A DNA stretch of 64,000 nt from Nocardia panacis (GTDB taxonomy: Bacteria > Actinomycetota > Actinomycetes > Mycobacteriales > Mycobacteriaceae), in contig NZ_QZFU01000019.1 in the NCBI RefSeq assembly GCF_003598715.1, forward strand, positions 310,001 to 374,000, read 5' to 3'. How positions within the stretch are numbered: position 1 is the first letter of the stretch; each line of letters opens with the position of its first letter. The position numbers and the translations under genes were made by a program. Below the pieces are notes generated by a model. It searched no databases. It worked only from the letters and a program-made list of their open reading frames with translations, and was not told the origin of the DNA. This document shows positions 43,672 through 51,700 of the stretch, in pieces.

Positions 43672-44565
43672 TCATCGGGCCTCGCGCAGCAACCGGGCCG
43701 CGGCGTCGACCGCGGCCGCGACATCGCCGTCGGGCGGGTAGAGCAGGGTGCGGCCGACCACGAGGCCGCGCACGACATCGTGGCGCAGTGCCCCACCCCA
43801 GGACGCCAAATCCGCCGATGGGTCGCCCGAGGGCGCGCCACCGAGCACCACGACCGGCAGCGTCGTGGCGTCCAGGACCGAGATATCCTGCGGGGCCGGG
43901 ATTTTCAACCAGGTGTAGGCCGAGGTGACCCCGAGACCGGAGGCGACGGTGATGGCGCGCGAGAGCGCGGCGGCATCGCGACTCATCACCAGGCGGCCGG
44001 ACGGGTCGCGCTGGTAGGGCAGCGGCTCCACCATCGCCATCAGTTCCCTGGACGCCAGATCCGCGACGGCTCGGGCGCAGGCGTGCAGGGTGGGAATGGT
44101 GCCCGCGTCCGAATCATCGAGGCGCAGCAGCATTTTGCCGCCGTCGAGCCGGAAGCGGGCCAGGGCGTCGGCGTCGTAGCCGGTGAAGCGGTCATCGATC
44201 TCCCACTCCGCGCCCGCCAGACCGCCGCGATTCATCGAGCCGATGACCACCTTGTCCTCGAGCGCGCCGAGCAGCAGTAGCTCCTCCACCACATCGGGCG
44301 AGCCGAGCACACCGTCGACCTCGGGATGGGCCAGCGCGATCAGCAGGCGTTCGAGCAGATTGCGCCGGTCGGCCATGGCGGTGCGGTCCGCGCCGACACC
44401 CAGGGCGCCGCGGGCCGGATGGTCGGCGGCGATCAGGAACAGGGTGTCCCGATGCGAGAGGAGATGGCTGCGCCGCACCCGCGCGGCGTAGGCGCGTTCG
44501 ACGGCGGCCGGGTCGGTCGCGCGGGTGCGCAGCAGTTCGCGCCAACGCTCGTCGGTCAGGTACAC
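43672..44565 (-). CDS. Cgl0159-type (beta/alpha)8 protein, aldolase-like
   Basis: A 297-residue barrel that I recognise as the Cgl0159 family of actinobacterial inositol clusters. It has FLIAADHPARGALGVGADRT, reminiscent of class I aldolases (DhnA/DeoC superfamily), and TWLKIPAPQD (about 235), whose lysine would be the Schiff-base residue. No iolJ (2-deoxy-5-keto-gluconate-6-phosphate aldolase) is present in the cluster, so it may take that role. The GTG at 44565 has AGGAGG eight bases upstream. It overlaps the iolC end by ten bases. The function is an inference. Confidence 0.82.
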   Translation of the reverse strand: MYLTDERWRELLRTRATDPAAVERAYAARVRRSHLLSHRDTLFLIAADHPARGALGVGADRTAMADRRNLLERLLIALAHPEVDGVLGSPDVVEELLLLGALEDKVVIGSMNRGGLAGAEWEIDDRFTGYDADALARFRLDGGKMLLRLDDSDAGTIPTLHACARAVADLASRELMAMVEPLPYQRDPSGRLVMSRDAAALSRAITVASGLGVTSAYTWLKIPAPQDISVLDATTLPVVVLGGAPSGDPSADLASWGGALRHDVVRGLVVGRTLLYPPDGDVAAAVDAAARLLREAR

Positions 44566-45599
44566 GGGCTGGTCCTCCTGGTCGCGGCGGATCCGAGGGG
44601 ACCGCACCGCAATTCCTCGATCTCGTCATGGGTCGGCATGGCATCGGCGCAGGCCAACCGCGCGGCGACCAACGCGCCCGCGGCATTGGCGTAGGCGGCC
44701 AGGCGCGGCGGATCCCAGCCTGCGAGCAGGCCGTGGATCATGGCCCCGCCGAATCCGTCGCCCGCGCCGAGTCCGCAGACCACTTCGACCGGACACGGCG
44801 GCACCGACCACCGGCCGTCCTCGGTGGCGATGAGCACCCCCTCGGCGCCGCGTTTGATCACGGCCAGCCGCACCCCGCGCGCGAGCAGCCTGTCGGCGGC
44901 GGCCTCCGGATCCTCGACACCCAGGGCCACCCGCATCTCGGCGCGATTGCCGACGACGGCGGTGACATGGTCGAGCATCCAGGAGATCTCGGTGCGGGCG
45001 GTCGCGGCATCGGGCCAGAACATCGGGCGGTAGTCCAGGTCGAGCACGGTGTGGCCGCGGCGGGCGCGGCGGGTGAGCACCGCGCGCTGGGTGCTTCGGC
45101 TGGGTTCGGCGCTCATCCCGGTGCCGGTGACCCACAGCAGCGGCACGGTATCCACCACCTCCCACGGCACATCCGCGGGCGTGAGGGCCAGGTCCGGTGC
45201 CAGTGGGGCACGGTAGAACAGCAGCGGCGGGTCGGCGGGCGGATGCAATGCGCAGAACACCACCGGCGTCTGCAAATCCGGTGCGGTGCCGACGAATTCG
45301 GGCGAGACACCGAACTCGGCCAGCGCCGCGCGCACGTACTCGCCGAAACCGTCGGGGCCGACCTTGGTGAGCACCGCGCTGCGGCGGCCGAGGCGCGCGG
45401 CGGCCACCGCCACATTCGTGGCGGTGCCGCCCAGCGATTTGGCGAAGGTCCGCACCCGCGCCAAGGGCACCCCGGACTGCTCGGGATACAGGTCGACCCC
45501 GACGCGGCCGATGGTCAACGCCTCCAGGCCGATGGTTACCGCCTCCGGGCCAATGGTTGCTGCGTCCAGGCCGGTGGTTACCTTCCCCGTGCTTTTCAC
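44556..45599 (-). CDS. iolC: 5-dehydro-2-deoxygluconokinase
   Basis: A 347-residue ribokinase-family enzyme that phosphorylates 2-deoxy-5-keto-gluconate. IGRVGVDLYPEQSGVPLARV and KSLGGTATNVAVAAARLGRR (substrate-binding) open the fold; PVEVVCGLGAGDGFGGAMIHGL holds the catalytic Asp (GAGD). The start GTG at 45599 overlaps the ATPase gene stop. The N-terminus has a 21-bp tandem repeat that multiplies GLEALTI. The last residues show no family signature. It is coupled with the aldolase-like gene downstream. Confidence 0.94.
   Translation of the reverse strand: MKSTGKVTTGLDAATIGPEAVTIGLEALTIGRVGVDLYPEQSGVPLARVRTFAKSLGGTATNVAVAAARLGRRSAVLTKVGPDGFGEYVRAALAEFGVSPEFVGTAPDLQTPVVFCALHPPADPPLLFYRAPLAPDLALTPADVPWEVVDTVPLLWVTGTGMSAEPSRSTQRAVLTRRARRGHTVLDLDYRPMFWPDAATARTEISWMLDHVTAVVGNRAEMRVALGVEDPEAAADRLLARGVRLAVIKRGAEGVLIATEDGRWSVPPCPVEVVCGLGAGDGFGGAMIHGLLAGWDPPRLAAYANAAGALVAARLACADAMPTHDEIEELRCGPLGSAATRRTSPCT
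45507..45581 (-). repeat. 21-bp tandem repeat in the iolC N-terminus
   Basis: Three 21-bp units and a partial fourth (45507-45581) encode VTTGLDA, ATIGPEA and VTIGLEA, then LTIGR, the last being the native start of the kinase fold. The repeat is in frame and adds about 21 residues. Confidence 0.88.
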
Positions 45600-46378
45600 G
45601 ACTCGATCACCCGCGCCAATTCGTGCTGGAGCGCGTCCAATTCGGCGCCGCCCGCCATCTGCTTGGTGAGTTCGGCGACATCGATCTCCGACTTCTCGTA
45701 CGCGCCGAGCACCGTTCCGCGCTTGAGCAACAGGAATCTGTCGCCGACCGGGTAGGCGTGGTGCGGGTTGTGCGTGATGAGCACGACCCCGAGGCCCCGA
45801 TCCCTGGCCTGGACCACGTAGCGCAGCACCACACCCGCCTGCTTCACCCCCAGGGCCGCGGTGGGCTCGTCCAGGATCAGCACCTTCGCGCCGTAGTGCA
45901 CCGCGCGCGCGATGGCCACGCACTGCCGCTGCCCACCCGACAGGGTGCCGACCGGTTGTTCCAGATCGCGGATCTCGATCCCCATATCCAGCAACCCTTT
46001 TCGAGCGATCTCGCGGGCGCCGCGCCGATCGAGCAGCCGAAAGGGGCCGTAGCCGATCGTGGGTTCGGAGCCGAGGACGAAATTGCGCCACACGCTCATC
46101 AGCGGCACCACCGCCAGATCCTGGTAGACCGTGGCGATGCCCCGGTCCAGCGCCGCGCGCGGCGAGGCGAATTCGACCTCCGCGCCGCCGACGCGCAACA
46201 CGCCCCGATCGTGCCGGTGCACACCGGAGAGGATCTTGATCAGTGTGGACTTGCCCGCGCCGTTGTCGCCGAGCACGCAGGTGACCTCACCCGCGTTGAC
46301 CACCGTCGACACCTCGCTCAGCGCGACGACACCGCCGTAGCTCTTGCCGATACCCTCGGCCTGCATCAGCGGCGTCAT
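45596..46378 (-). CDS. Sugar ABC transporter ATP-binding protein
   Basis: A 260-residue single-domain ATPase: Walker A LGDNGAGKSTLIKIL, Q-loop VYQDLAVVPLMSV, signature LSGGQRQCVAIARAV, Walker B VLILDEPTAALG and switch histidine ITHNPHHAY. Carbohydrate uptake 2 (ribose/inositol) type, but with only one ATPase domain, like FrcA. It overlaps the permease gene by four bases (ATGA) and is followed by iolC. It should energise uptake of inositol or a relative. Confidence 0.93.
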   Translation of the reverse strand: MTPLMQAEGIGKSYGGVVALSEVSTVVNAGEVTCVLGDNGAGKSTLIKILSGVHRHDRGVLRVGGAEVEFASPRAALDRGIATVYQDLAVVPLMSVWRNFVLGSEPTIGYGPFRLLDRRGAREIARKGLLDMGIEIRDLEQPVGTLSGGQRQCVAIARAVHYGAKVLILDEPTAALGVKQAGVVLRYVVQARDRGLGVVLITHNPHHAYPVGDRFLLLKRGTVLGAYEKSEIDVAELTKQMAGGAELDALQHELARVIES

Positions 46379-47379
46379 CGGCGCACCCTTTCGGCTCGCT
46401 TCTGGAATCTGTTGTTCACCAGCACCGCGGCCAGCAGCAGCACGCCGAGGAACAGCATGAACCAGTCGCTGTCCCAGCGGGCGAAGACAATGCCCTGCCG
46501 CGCCATACCGAAGATGAGCGCGCCGATCGCCGCGCCGATGGCCGAACCGAATCCGCCCGTCAGCAGGCAGCCGCCGACCACGGCCGCGATGATGAAATGC
46601 AGTTCGAGTCCGACGCCCTGATTGGCCTGCACGCTGGAGAAGCGCAGGATATTGCAGGAGCCGACCACCCAGCCCGCGAACGCCGTGCCCATGAACAGCA
46701 CGATCTTGGTGCGCACTGCGGGCACCCCGACGGCGCGGGCGCTGGCCAGCGCCCCACCCACCGCGAAGATCCAGTTGCCGAATGTGGTGCGCGTCAACAC
46801 GATCGCGGCGACGGCGGTCAGCAGCAGCCACCACAGCACCGAGGCTTGGAACCGGACGGCACCCAGATCGATGGTGGAGGCGAATACCGCACCCGCCGAG
46901 GCGTATCCCGGCGCGCCGCGCACACCCGACACCTGGACGGTGTTGGTCACCAGACGCGTCACGCCGAGATTCAGACCCTGCAGGGCGAGGAAGGTGCCGA
47001 GGGTGACGATGAAACTGGGCAGTCCGGTGCGCATCACCACCCAGCCGTTGAACGCGCCGACCGCCAAGGCGAGCACCAGCGAAACCAGCAGCGCCGCCCA
47101 GACATTCCAGCCCGCGTGCACCGACAGCAGCGCCGTCACCAGCGCGGTGGAGGCCGTCATGACCCCCGCCGACAGATCGAATTCGCCGCCGATCATGAGC
47201 AGCGCCACGGCCACCGCCATGATGCCGAGGGTGGAGGCGTCATCGAGCCAGGTCGCGATGCCGAGCGAGCTCAGGAAGCGATCGGTGCCGAGGGAGAAGA
47301 AGGCGAAGACCAGCAGCGCGCCCAGGGCCGCGCCGATCTCCGGCCGCACCGACAGCCGCTGCCACAGCGTCGGACTCAC
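46375..47379 (-). CDS. Sugar ABC transporter permease
   Basis: A 334-residue membrane protein with about ten hydrophobic segments, in the RbsC/FrcC (BPD_transp_2) family. Typical parts are IMAVAVALLMIGGEFDLSAG, LVSLVLALAVGAFNGWVVMR and GLPSFIVTLGTFLALQG. The GTG start at 47379 overlaps the substrate-binding protein stop. It forms the channel with the ATPase and binding protein of the inositol cluster. Confidence 0.92.
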   Translation of the reverse strand: MSPTLWQRLSVRPEIGAALGALLVFAFFSLGTDRFLSSLGIATWLDDASTLGIMAVAVALLMIGGEFDLSAGVMTASTALVTALLSVHAGWNVWAALLVSLVLALAVGAFNGWVVMRTGLPSFIVTLGTFLALQGLNLGVTRLVTNTVQVSGVRGAPGYASAGAVFASTIDLGAVRFQASVLWWLLLTAVAAIVLTRTTFGNWIFAVGGALASARAVGVPAVRTKIVLFMGTAFAGWVVGSCNILRFSSVQANQGVGLELHFIIAAVVGGCLLTGGFGSAIGAAIGALIFGMARQGIVFARWDSDWFMLFLGVLLLAAVLVNNRFQKRAERVRR

Positions 47380-48371
47380 CGGGTGCCCTTGGCCACCAGC
47401 GCGGCGACGGCATCCACATTCGTCTTGTCCACGAAGGCCGGGCCGGTCTGCACGGGCGCGCCGCCGCCGACGGTATTGGCATTGGCCCGGTACAACTTCA
47501 GCAGGGTGATCGGCAGGTAGCCCTGCTCGTACTGCTGCTGGTCGATGGCGAAGAGCAGTTTGCCCGTCCGAATCGCCTCGACCACATCGGAATTCAGGTC
47601 GAAGGTGGCCACCGTGGCGGCGGAGGCGGACTCCTTGGCCGCATCGACCGCGCGCGCGGCGACCTGGGAGTTGAGGGTCAGGACCGCGTCGATGCTGCGG
47701 TCGGCCTCGAGCGCGCCCTTGATCCTGGACTGTGCGTCGGTGGGGTTGTTGATATCGACCTGCAGGGTGGTGGCCGACCCGAAACCCTGTGTCGCGCCCT
47801 CACACCGCTGGTTCGCGCCGATATTGCCCGCCTCGTGGATGACGCACAGCATCTTGGACTTCCTGGCCTCGGCCAGGCGCTTGCCCGCGAGCCTGCCCGC
47901 GAGGACCTCGCTCTGGCCGATATGACCGATCGCGCCGAATTTGGCGCTCTGCTCCTCACCCGAGTTGATGGTCACCACGGGAATCCCCGCGGCGACGGCC
48001 TTCTCGATCGAGGGGCGCAGCGCCTCCGGATTGGCCATCGAGACCACCAGGCCGTCGACCTTCTGCGCCACCGCGTTGTCGATGAGTTTGGCCTGCTGGC
48101 CCGGATCGCCGGTGGACTGGTAGTCCACCCGGACACCCAAATCCTTACCGGCCTGTTGGGCACCGTTCTTGACGACATTCCAGAACGCGTCGCCCGCGCT
48201 GCCGTGCGTCACCACCGCGACCGAACCCAGGGCGCCCGCGGCGGCGGGCGCCGGACCCGGCGCGGCCGGATTCTCCGCGCTCGGGCCGCTGCACGCGGTG
48301 AGCACGGCGGCGGCCGCGACGGCGGGCAGCAGTGCCCGCCACCATCCGGCGCACGATCGGATCGACCTCAT
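47376..48371 (-). CDS. Sugar-binding lipoprotein of ABC transporter
   Basis: A 331-residue periplasmic-binding-type (PBP1, ribose class) lipoprotein. The signal peptide is about residues 1-28 with the lipobox LTAC (cysteine at about 28); the mature part starts SGPSAENP and the ligand fold SVAVVTHGSAGDAFWNVVKN. INSGEEQSAKFGAIGHIGQS and CVIHEAGNIGANQRCEGATQ fit sugar-binding proteins. The ATG at 48371 is eight bases from GGGAAG; an earlier ATG at 48377 is possible. It is the second gene of the operon, after iolE-like. Confidence 0.93.
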   Translation of the reverse strand: MRSIRSCAGWWRALLPAVAAAAVLTACSGPSAENPAAPGPAPAAAGALGSVAVVTHGSAGDAFWNVVKNGAQQAGKDLGVRVDYQSTGDPGQQAKLIDNAVAQKVDGLVVSMANPEALRPSIEKAVAAGIPVVTINSGEEQSAKFGAIGHIGQSEVLAGRLAGKRLAEARKSKMLCVIHEAGNIGANQRCEGATQGFGSATTLQVDINNPTDAQSRIKGALEADRSIDAVLTLNSQVAARAVDAAKESASAATVATFDLNSDVVEAIRTGKLLFAIDQQQYEQGYLPITLLKLYRANANTVGGGAPVQTGPAFVDKTNVDAVAALVAKGTR

Positions 48372-48387
48372 TGTCATCACTTCCCAA

Positions 48388-49269
48388 CTAGATTCGGATC
48401 GAGGCGAGGTGGCGCAGGCTGCGCTCGGCATCGAGGGTAGGGCGCTCGGCGGAATCCTCGGCGGACAGCGCGGCATCCTGTTCGATGACGTACCAGCCGC
48501 GATATCCGGCGGCCCGCAAGTCGCGCACGATGGCGGCGATATCGACATCGCCCGCGCCGAGCGGCACGTAGAGACCGTCCCGCACGGCCCGGCTGTACCC
48601 CACCTCGCCGGCACGGACGAGGGCGGCGAGTTCGGCGCGGACGTCCTTGAGGTGGACGTGGCCGATCCGTGCGGCATAGCTGCGCGCGAGGGCCACCGGG
48701 TCGACGCCGCCGATGAGCAGGTGGCCGGTGTCCAGGCACAGGTCGAGATCGGAATCGGCGAGGAAGCGCTCGACCTGCGCCTCGGATTCGATCTGGGTGC
48801 CCACGTGTGGATGCACAACGGTGCGCAGGCCGTGGTCCGCGGCGAGTTCGCGGATGGCCGAGGCGGTTTCGACCAGGGTGCGCCATTGCGCCGCCGTGAG
48901 ATCCTCGCGTGCGTCATAGCCTTCGAGCCCGGTGGCGGCGGCCAGCACCAGGACCTCCGCGCCCGAGGCGGCCAGCAGCGCGGCCGCGCGCTCGGCCTCG
49001 GCGCGCGCCGCATCCGGGTCGCGGTGCAGGGCGAGGGCGAGGAAGCCGCCGACCAGGTCGAGGCCGAATTCCTTGAGGAGCGTGCGCAATTCGTGCGGAT
49101 CGGCCGGGAGGTAGCCGGGCGGGCCGAGTTCGGTGGCGGTGAGGCCGAGGGTGGACATGGCCGACAGGACGGTGCGCGCGTCGAGGACGCGACCCCAGCC
49201 GGGGACCTCGCAGACACCCCAGGAGATCGGCGCGGCCGCCAGGCGCGGCGCGGTGGGAGGTTCGGTCAT
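48388..49269 (-). CDS. TIM-barrel sugar isomerase/dehydratase, IolE-like
   Basis: A 293-residue xylose-isomerase-like barrel. It starts MTEPPTAPRLAAAPISWGVC, with ISWGVCEVPGWG typical of IolE-related proteins in actinobacterial inositol clusters. Metal ligands probably lie in VVHPHVGTQIES, DLCLDTGHLLIGG, IGHVHLKDV and GWYVIEQDA. Likely 2-keto-myo-inositol dehydratase (IolE), though a sugar epimerase cannot be excluded. First gene of the eight-gene operon; a palindromic operator lies 33 bases before its ATG. Confidence 0.85.
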   Translation of the reverse strand: MTEPPTAPRLAAAPISWGVCEVPGWGRVLDARTVLSAMSTLGLTATELGPPGYLPADPHELRTLLKEFGLDLVGGFLALALHRDPDAARAEAERAAALLAASGAEVLVLAAATGLEGYDAREDLTAAQWRTLVETASAIRELAADHGLRTVVHPHVGTQIESEAQVERFLADSDLDLCLDTGHLLIGGVDPVALARSYAARIGHVHLKDVRAELAALVRAGEVGYSRAVRDGLYVPLGAGDVDIAAIVRDLRAAGYRGWYVIEQDAALSAEDSAERPTLDAERSLRHLASIRI

Positions 49270-49301
49270 CGGATTCTCCGGCCTTCAGAATGAGCACTCG
49301 T

Positions 49302-49315
49302 TTGGAGCGCTCCAA
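49302..49315. promoter_or_regulatory. LacI-type operator upstream of the iolE-like gene
   Basis: TTGGAGCGCTCCAA, a perfect 14-bp palindrome with central CG as bound by LacI-family repressors. It lies 33 bases before the first gene of the inositol operon. Confidence 0.85.
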
Positions 49316-49436
49316 CTATGTAACGCAGACCACACCGTGTCAAGGGTCGACATTCGATCACCGAATGCGGCTCTACCTCGGGTTATCTCACCTTTCACGG
49401 CACAGGGCCGGTCTGCGGACGATGGCGAATGTCGGA

Positions 49437-49450
49437 TTAGAGCGCTCTAT
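49437..49450. promoter_or_regulatory. LacI-type operator upstream of the lacI gene
   Basis: TTAGAGCGCTCTAT contains the perfect 12-bp palindrome TAGAGCGCTCTA. Same core GAGCGCTC as the other site, with centres 135 bp apart, suitable for looping. It lies 68 bases before the repressor ATG. Confidence 0.85.
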
Positions 49451-49517
49451 TGATCGACGGCCGGGAATCTTGTAACCTCCGTCACGGACAGCGGCGATGC
49501 GGCGGAACGGAGGCGAC

Positions 49518-50561
49518 ATGGCGCGACCCACCATGGATGATGTCGCCGCCAGAGCAGGGGTGTCGCGCGCGCTGGTGTCCCTGGTCATGCGGGATTCGCC
49601 CAAGGTGAGCGAGCATCGCCGCCAAGCGGTGCTCGCCGCCGCGGCAGCGCTCGGCTACCAGCCGGATTTCCTGGCCCGCTCACTGGCCAGCCGCACCTCC
49701 CCGTTGGTCGGGGTGCTGGTGTCGGATCTACGGAATACCTACTTCGCCGATCTGGTCGAGGGCATGGATTCGGCCGCGCAGAAGGCGGGCCTCGAACTCA
49801 TCCTCAATACCGGACGCCGCAAGGGCGCCAGGGAGATCGCGGCCCTGGACCGGCTGCTCTCCTTCCGCCCCGGCGGCATCATCCTGCTCTCGCCGGTGCT
49901 GCCGCAGGGACGCATCCGCGAGGCGGCCGAGCAGTGTCCGACGGTGCTGGTCTCGCGCGTGTCCACCGCCCCCGAGGTGGACACGGTCAACGACGACGGC
50001 GAGACCGGCGCCGCGCTGGCCGTGGATCACCTTGTCGCACTGGGTCATCGGCGCATCGTGCATTTGGACGGCGGCGGCGCGTTCACCTCCGCCGCGCGAC
50101 GCAAGGGCTACCGCGCCGCCATGGCGCGCCACGGCCTCGAACCGATGGTCCTCGGCAGCGAACACACCGACGCCGCGGGCATGTCCGCGGTGCGCCGCCT
50201 GCTGAACCTGTTCTCCCACGGCGATTTCCCCACCGCCCTGGTCTGCGGCAACGACTTCAACGCCGTCGGCGCGATGTCCGGCCTGCAGGAGGCCGGACTC
50301 CGCGTCCCCGAGGACGTCTCGGTCGTCGGCTACGACAACACCTCGCTGGCCGCGCTGCGCCATATCGCCCTGACCACTATCGACCAGCCCCGAAACCAAA
50401 TGGGGCGCTTGGCGGTCGAGGCGCTCACCGAGCGCATGCGGGAGGGCCGCACCGCGGCGGTGCGCCACCGGCTGCGGCCATCTCTCGTCGTGCGCTCGAC
50501 CACCGCGCCGCCGCGCACCACGCCGCCGCACCCATTCCAGGCAACCCACGAAGAAAGGTAG
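49518..50561 (+). CDS. LacI-family repressor of inositol genes
   Basis: A 347-residue LacI/GalR regulator. The helix-turn-helix is in MARPTMDDVAARAGVSRALV and SLVMRDSPKVSEHRRQAVLA, then a PBP1-type effector domain with VGVLVSDLRNTYFADLVEGM and VPEDVSVVGYDNTSLAALRH. The ATG at 49518 follows GGAGGCGAC. It faces the inositol operon, with two GAGCGCTC operators between, so it probably represses both units until an inositol compound appears. The C-terminal extension is Pro-rich. Next is iolG, seven bases away. Confidence 0.93.
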   Translation: MARPTMDDVAARAGVSRALVSLVMRDSPKVSEHRRQAVLAAAAALGYQPDFLARSLASRTSPLVGVLVSDLRNTYFADLVEGMDSAAQKAGLELILNTGRRKGAREIAALDRLLSFRPGGIILLSPVLPQGRIREAAEQCPTVLVSRVSTAPEVDTVNDDGETGAALAVDHLVALGHRRIVHLDGGGAFTSAARRKGYRAAMARHGLEPMVLGSEHTDAAGMSAVRRLLNLFSHGDFPTALVCGNDFNAVGAMSGLQEAGLRVPEDVSVVGYDNTSLAALRHIALTTIDQPRNQMGRLAVEALTERMREGRTAAVRHRLRPSLVVRSTTAPPRTTPPHPFQATHEER

Positions 50562-50568
50562 GGAGCCG

Positions 50569-51588
50569 ATGACCTCCGAACCCGCCCGCACCATCGGACT
50601 GGCAGGCACCGGCCGGATCGGGACCGCACACGCCGAAACCCTGCGCACACTGCCAGGAGTCGGTTCGGTGCTCGTCGCCGACGCCGATCCGGAGCGCGCC
50701 AGGGCCGCCGCCGCCAAACTCGGGGTCGAGTTCGTGCCCGATGTCGACGCCCTCTTCGCGGCCGACCTCGACGGGTTGGTCATCACCACCGCGACCGACT
50801 CCCATCCCGAACTCATCACCAGGGCCGTCGATCTCGGCATTCCGGTGTTCTGCGAGAAGCCGGTCGCCGCCGATATCGCGGGGACGCTGGCGGTGCTCGA
50901 CCATATCGGCGCATCGCGGGTGCCGGTGCAGATCGGATTCCAGCGCCGCTTCGACGCGGGCTATCGCGCCGCCCGCGCCGCCGTCGCCGCGGGCGAACTG
51001 GGTTGGTTGCACACGGTGCGCGCCACCACCCTCGATCCCGCCCCGCCGCCCGCCGAATACATTCCGCGCTCCGGCGGCATCTTCCGCGATTGCGGCGTCC
51101 ACGATTTCGACATCATCCGCTGGGTCACCGGGCGCGAGGTGGTGCGGGTCTACGCGACCGGAGCCAATCGCGGCGCGGAGATATTCGCCGCGGCGGGCGA
51201 TGTCGACACCGCCGCCGCCGTACTCACCCTCGACGACGGCACCCTGGCCACGGTCTCGCTCACCCGCTACAACGGCGCGGGCTACGACGTGCGCCTCGAG
51301 GCGCTGGGTTCGCGCGCCAACGCCATTGTCGGACTTGATGAGCGCGCGCCGCTGCGTTCGGTCGAACCCGGATATCCGGCCGCGGCCGCACCCGCCTATC
51401 CGGGTTTCATGGAGCGTTTCCGCGCCGCCTACACCGAGGAGCTCGCCACCTTCCTCGCGGTCCTGCGCGGCGAGATCGACAACCCGTGCACCCCGGCCGA
51501 CGCACTGGCAGCCTTCTATATCGCGGAGGCGTGCGAGCGCTCCCGCGCCGCGCACCGCCCCGTCGCGGTGGCCGAAGTCGTGCGCTGA
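50569..51588 (+). CDS. iolG: Inositol 2-dehydrogenase-like oxidoreductase (Gfo/Idh/MocA)
   Basis: A 339-residue NAD(P)-dependent dehydrogenase. The nucleotide motif GLAGTGRIGTAHAETLRTLP opens the Rossmann fold. FCEKPVAADI (catalytic Lys of EKP), QIGFQRRFDAGYRAARAAV and GGIFRDCGVHDFDIIRWVTG (Asp and His dyad in D-x-G-x-H-D-F-D) support an inositol dehydrogenase. It would oxidise myo-inositol to 2-keto-inositol, the first step feeding the iolE-like gene product. It is co-transcribed with the LacI gene. Confidence 0.9.
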   Translation: MTSEPARTIGLAGTGRIGTAHAETLRTLPGVGSVLVADADPERARAAAAKLGVEFVPDVDALFAADLDGLVITTATDSHPELITRAVDLGIPVFCEKPVAADIAGTLAVLDHIGASRVPVQIGFQRRFDAGYRAARAAVAAGELGWLHTVRATTLDPAPPPAEYIPRSGGIFRDCGVHDFDIIRWVTGREVVRVYATGANRGAEIFAAAGDVDTAAAVLTLDDGTLATVSLTRYNGAGYDVRLEALGSRANAIVGLDERAPLRSVEPGYPAAAAPAYPGFMERFRAAYTEELATFLAVLRGEIDNPCTPADALAAFYIAEACERSRAAHRPVAVAEVVR

Positions 51589-51596
51589 TCCGATAG

Positions 51597-51630
51597 GTCG
51601 CCGGTGGACTACCCAATACCCGCCGGCGAC
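51597..51630 (+). terminator. Stem-loop after iolG
   Basis: GTCGCCGG (51597-51604) and CCGGCGAC (51623-51630) form an eight-base stem with a long loop, just after the stop. A moderate terminator candidate. Confidence 0.55.
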
Positions 51631-51700
51631 AGCGGCTTTCAGCTCCCGGCCCGCTCCGCATCGCTGCGCTCGACGCAGAATTCGTCCCGAGGCCGATATC

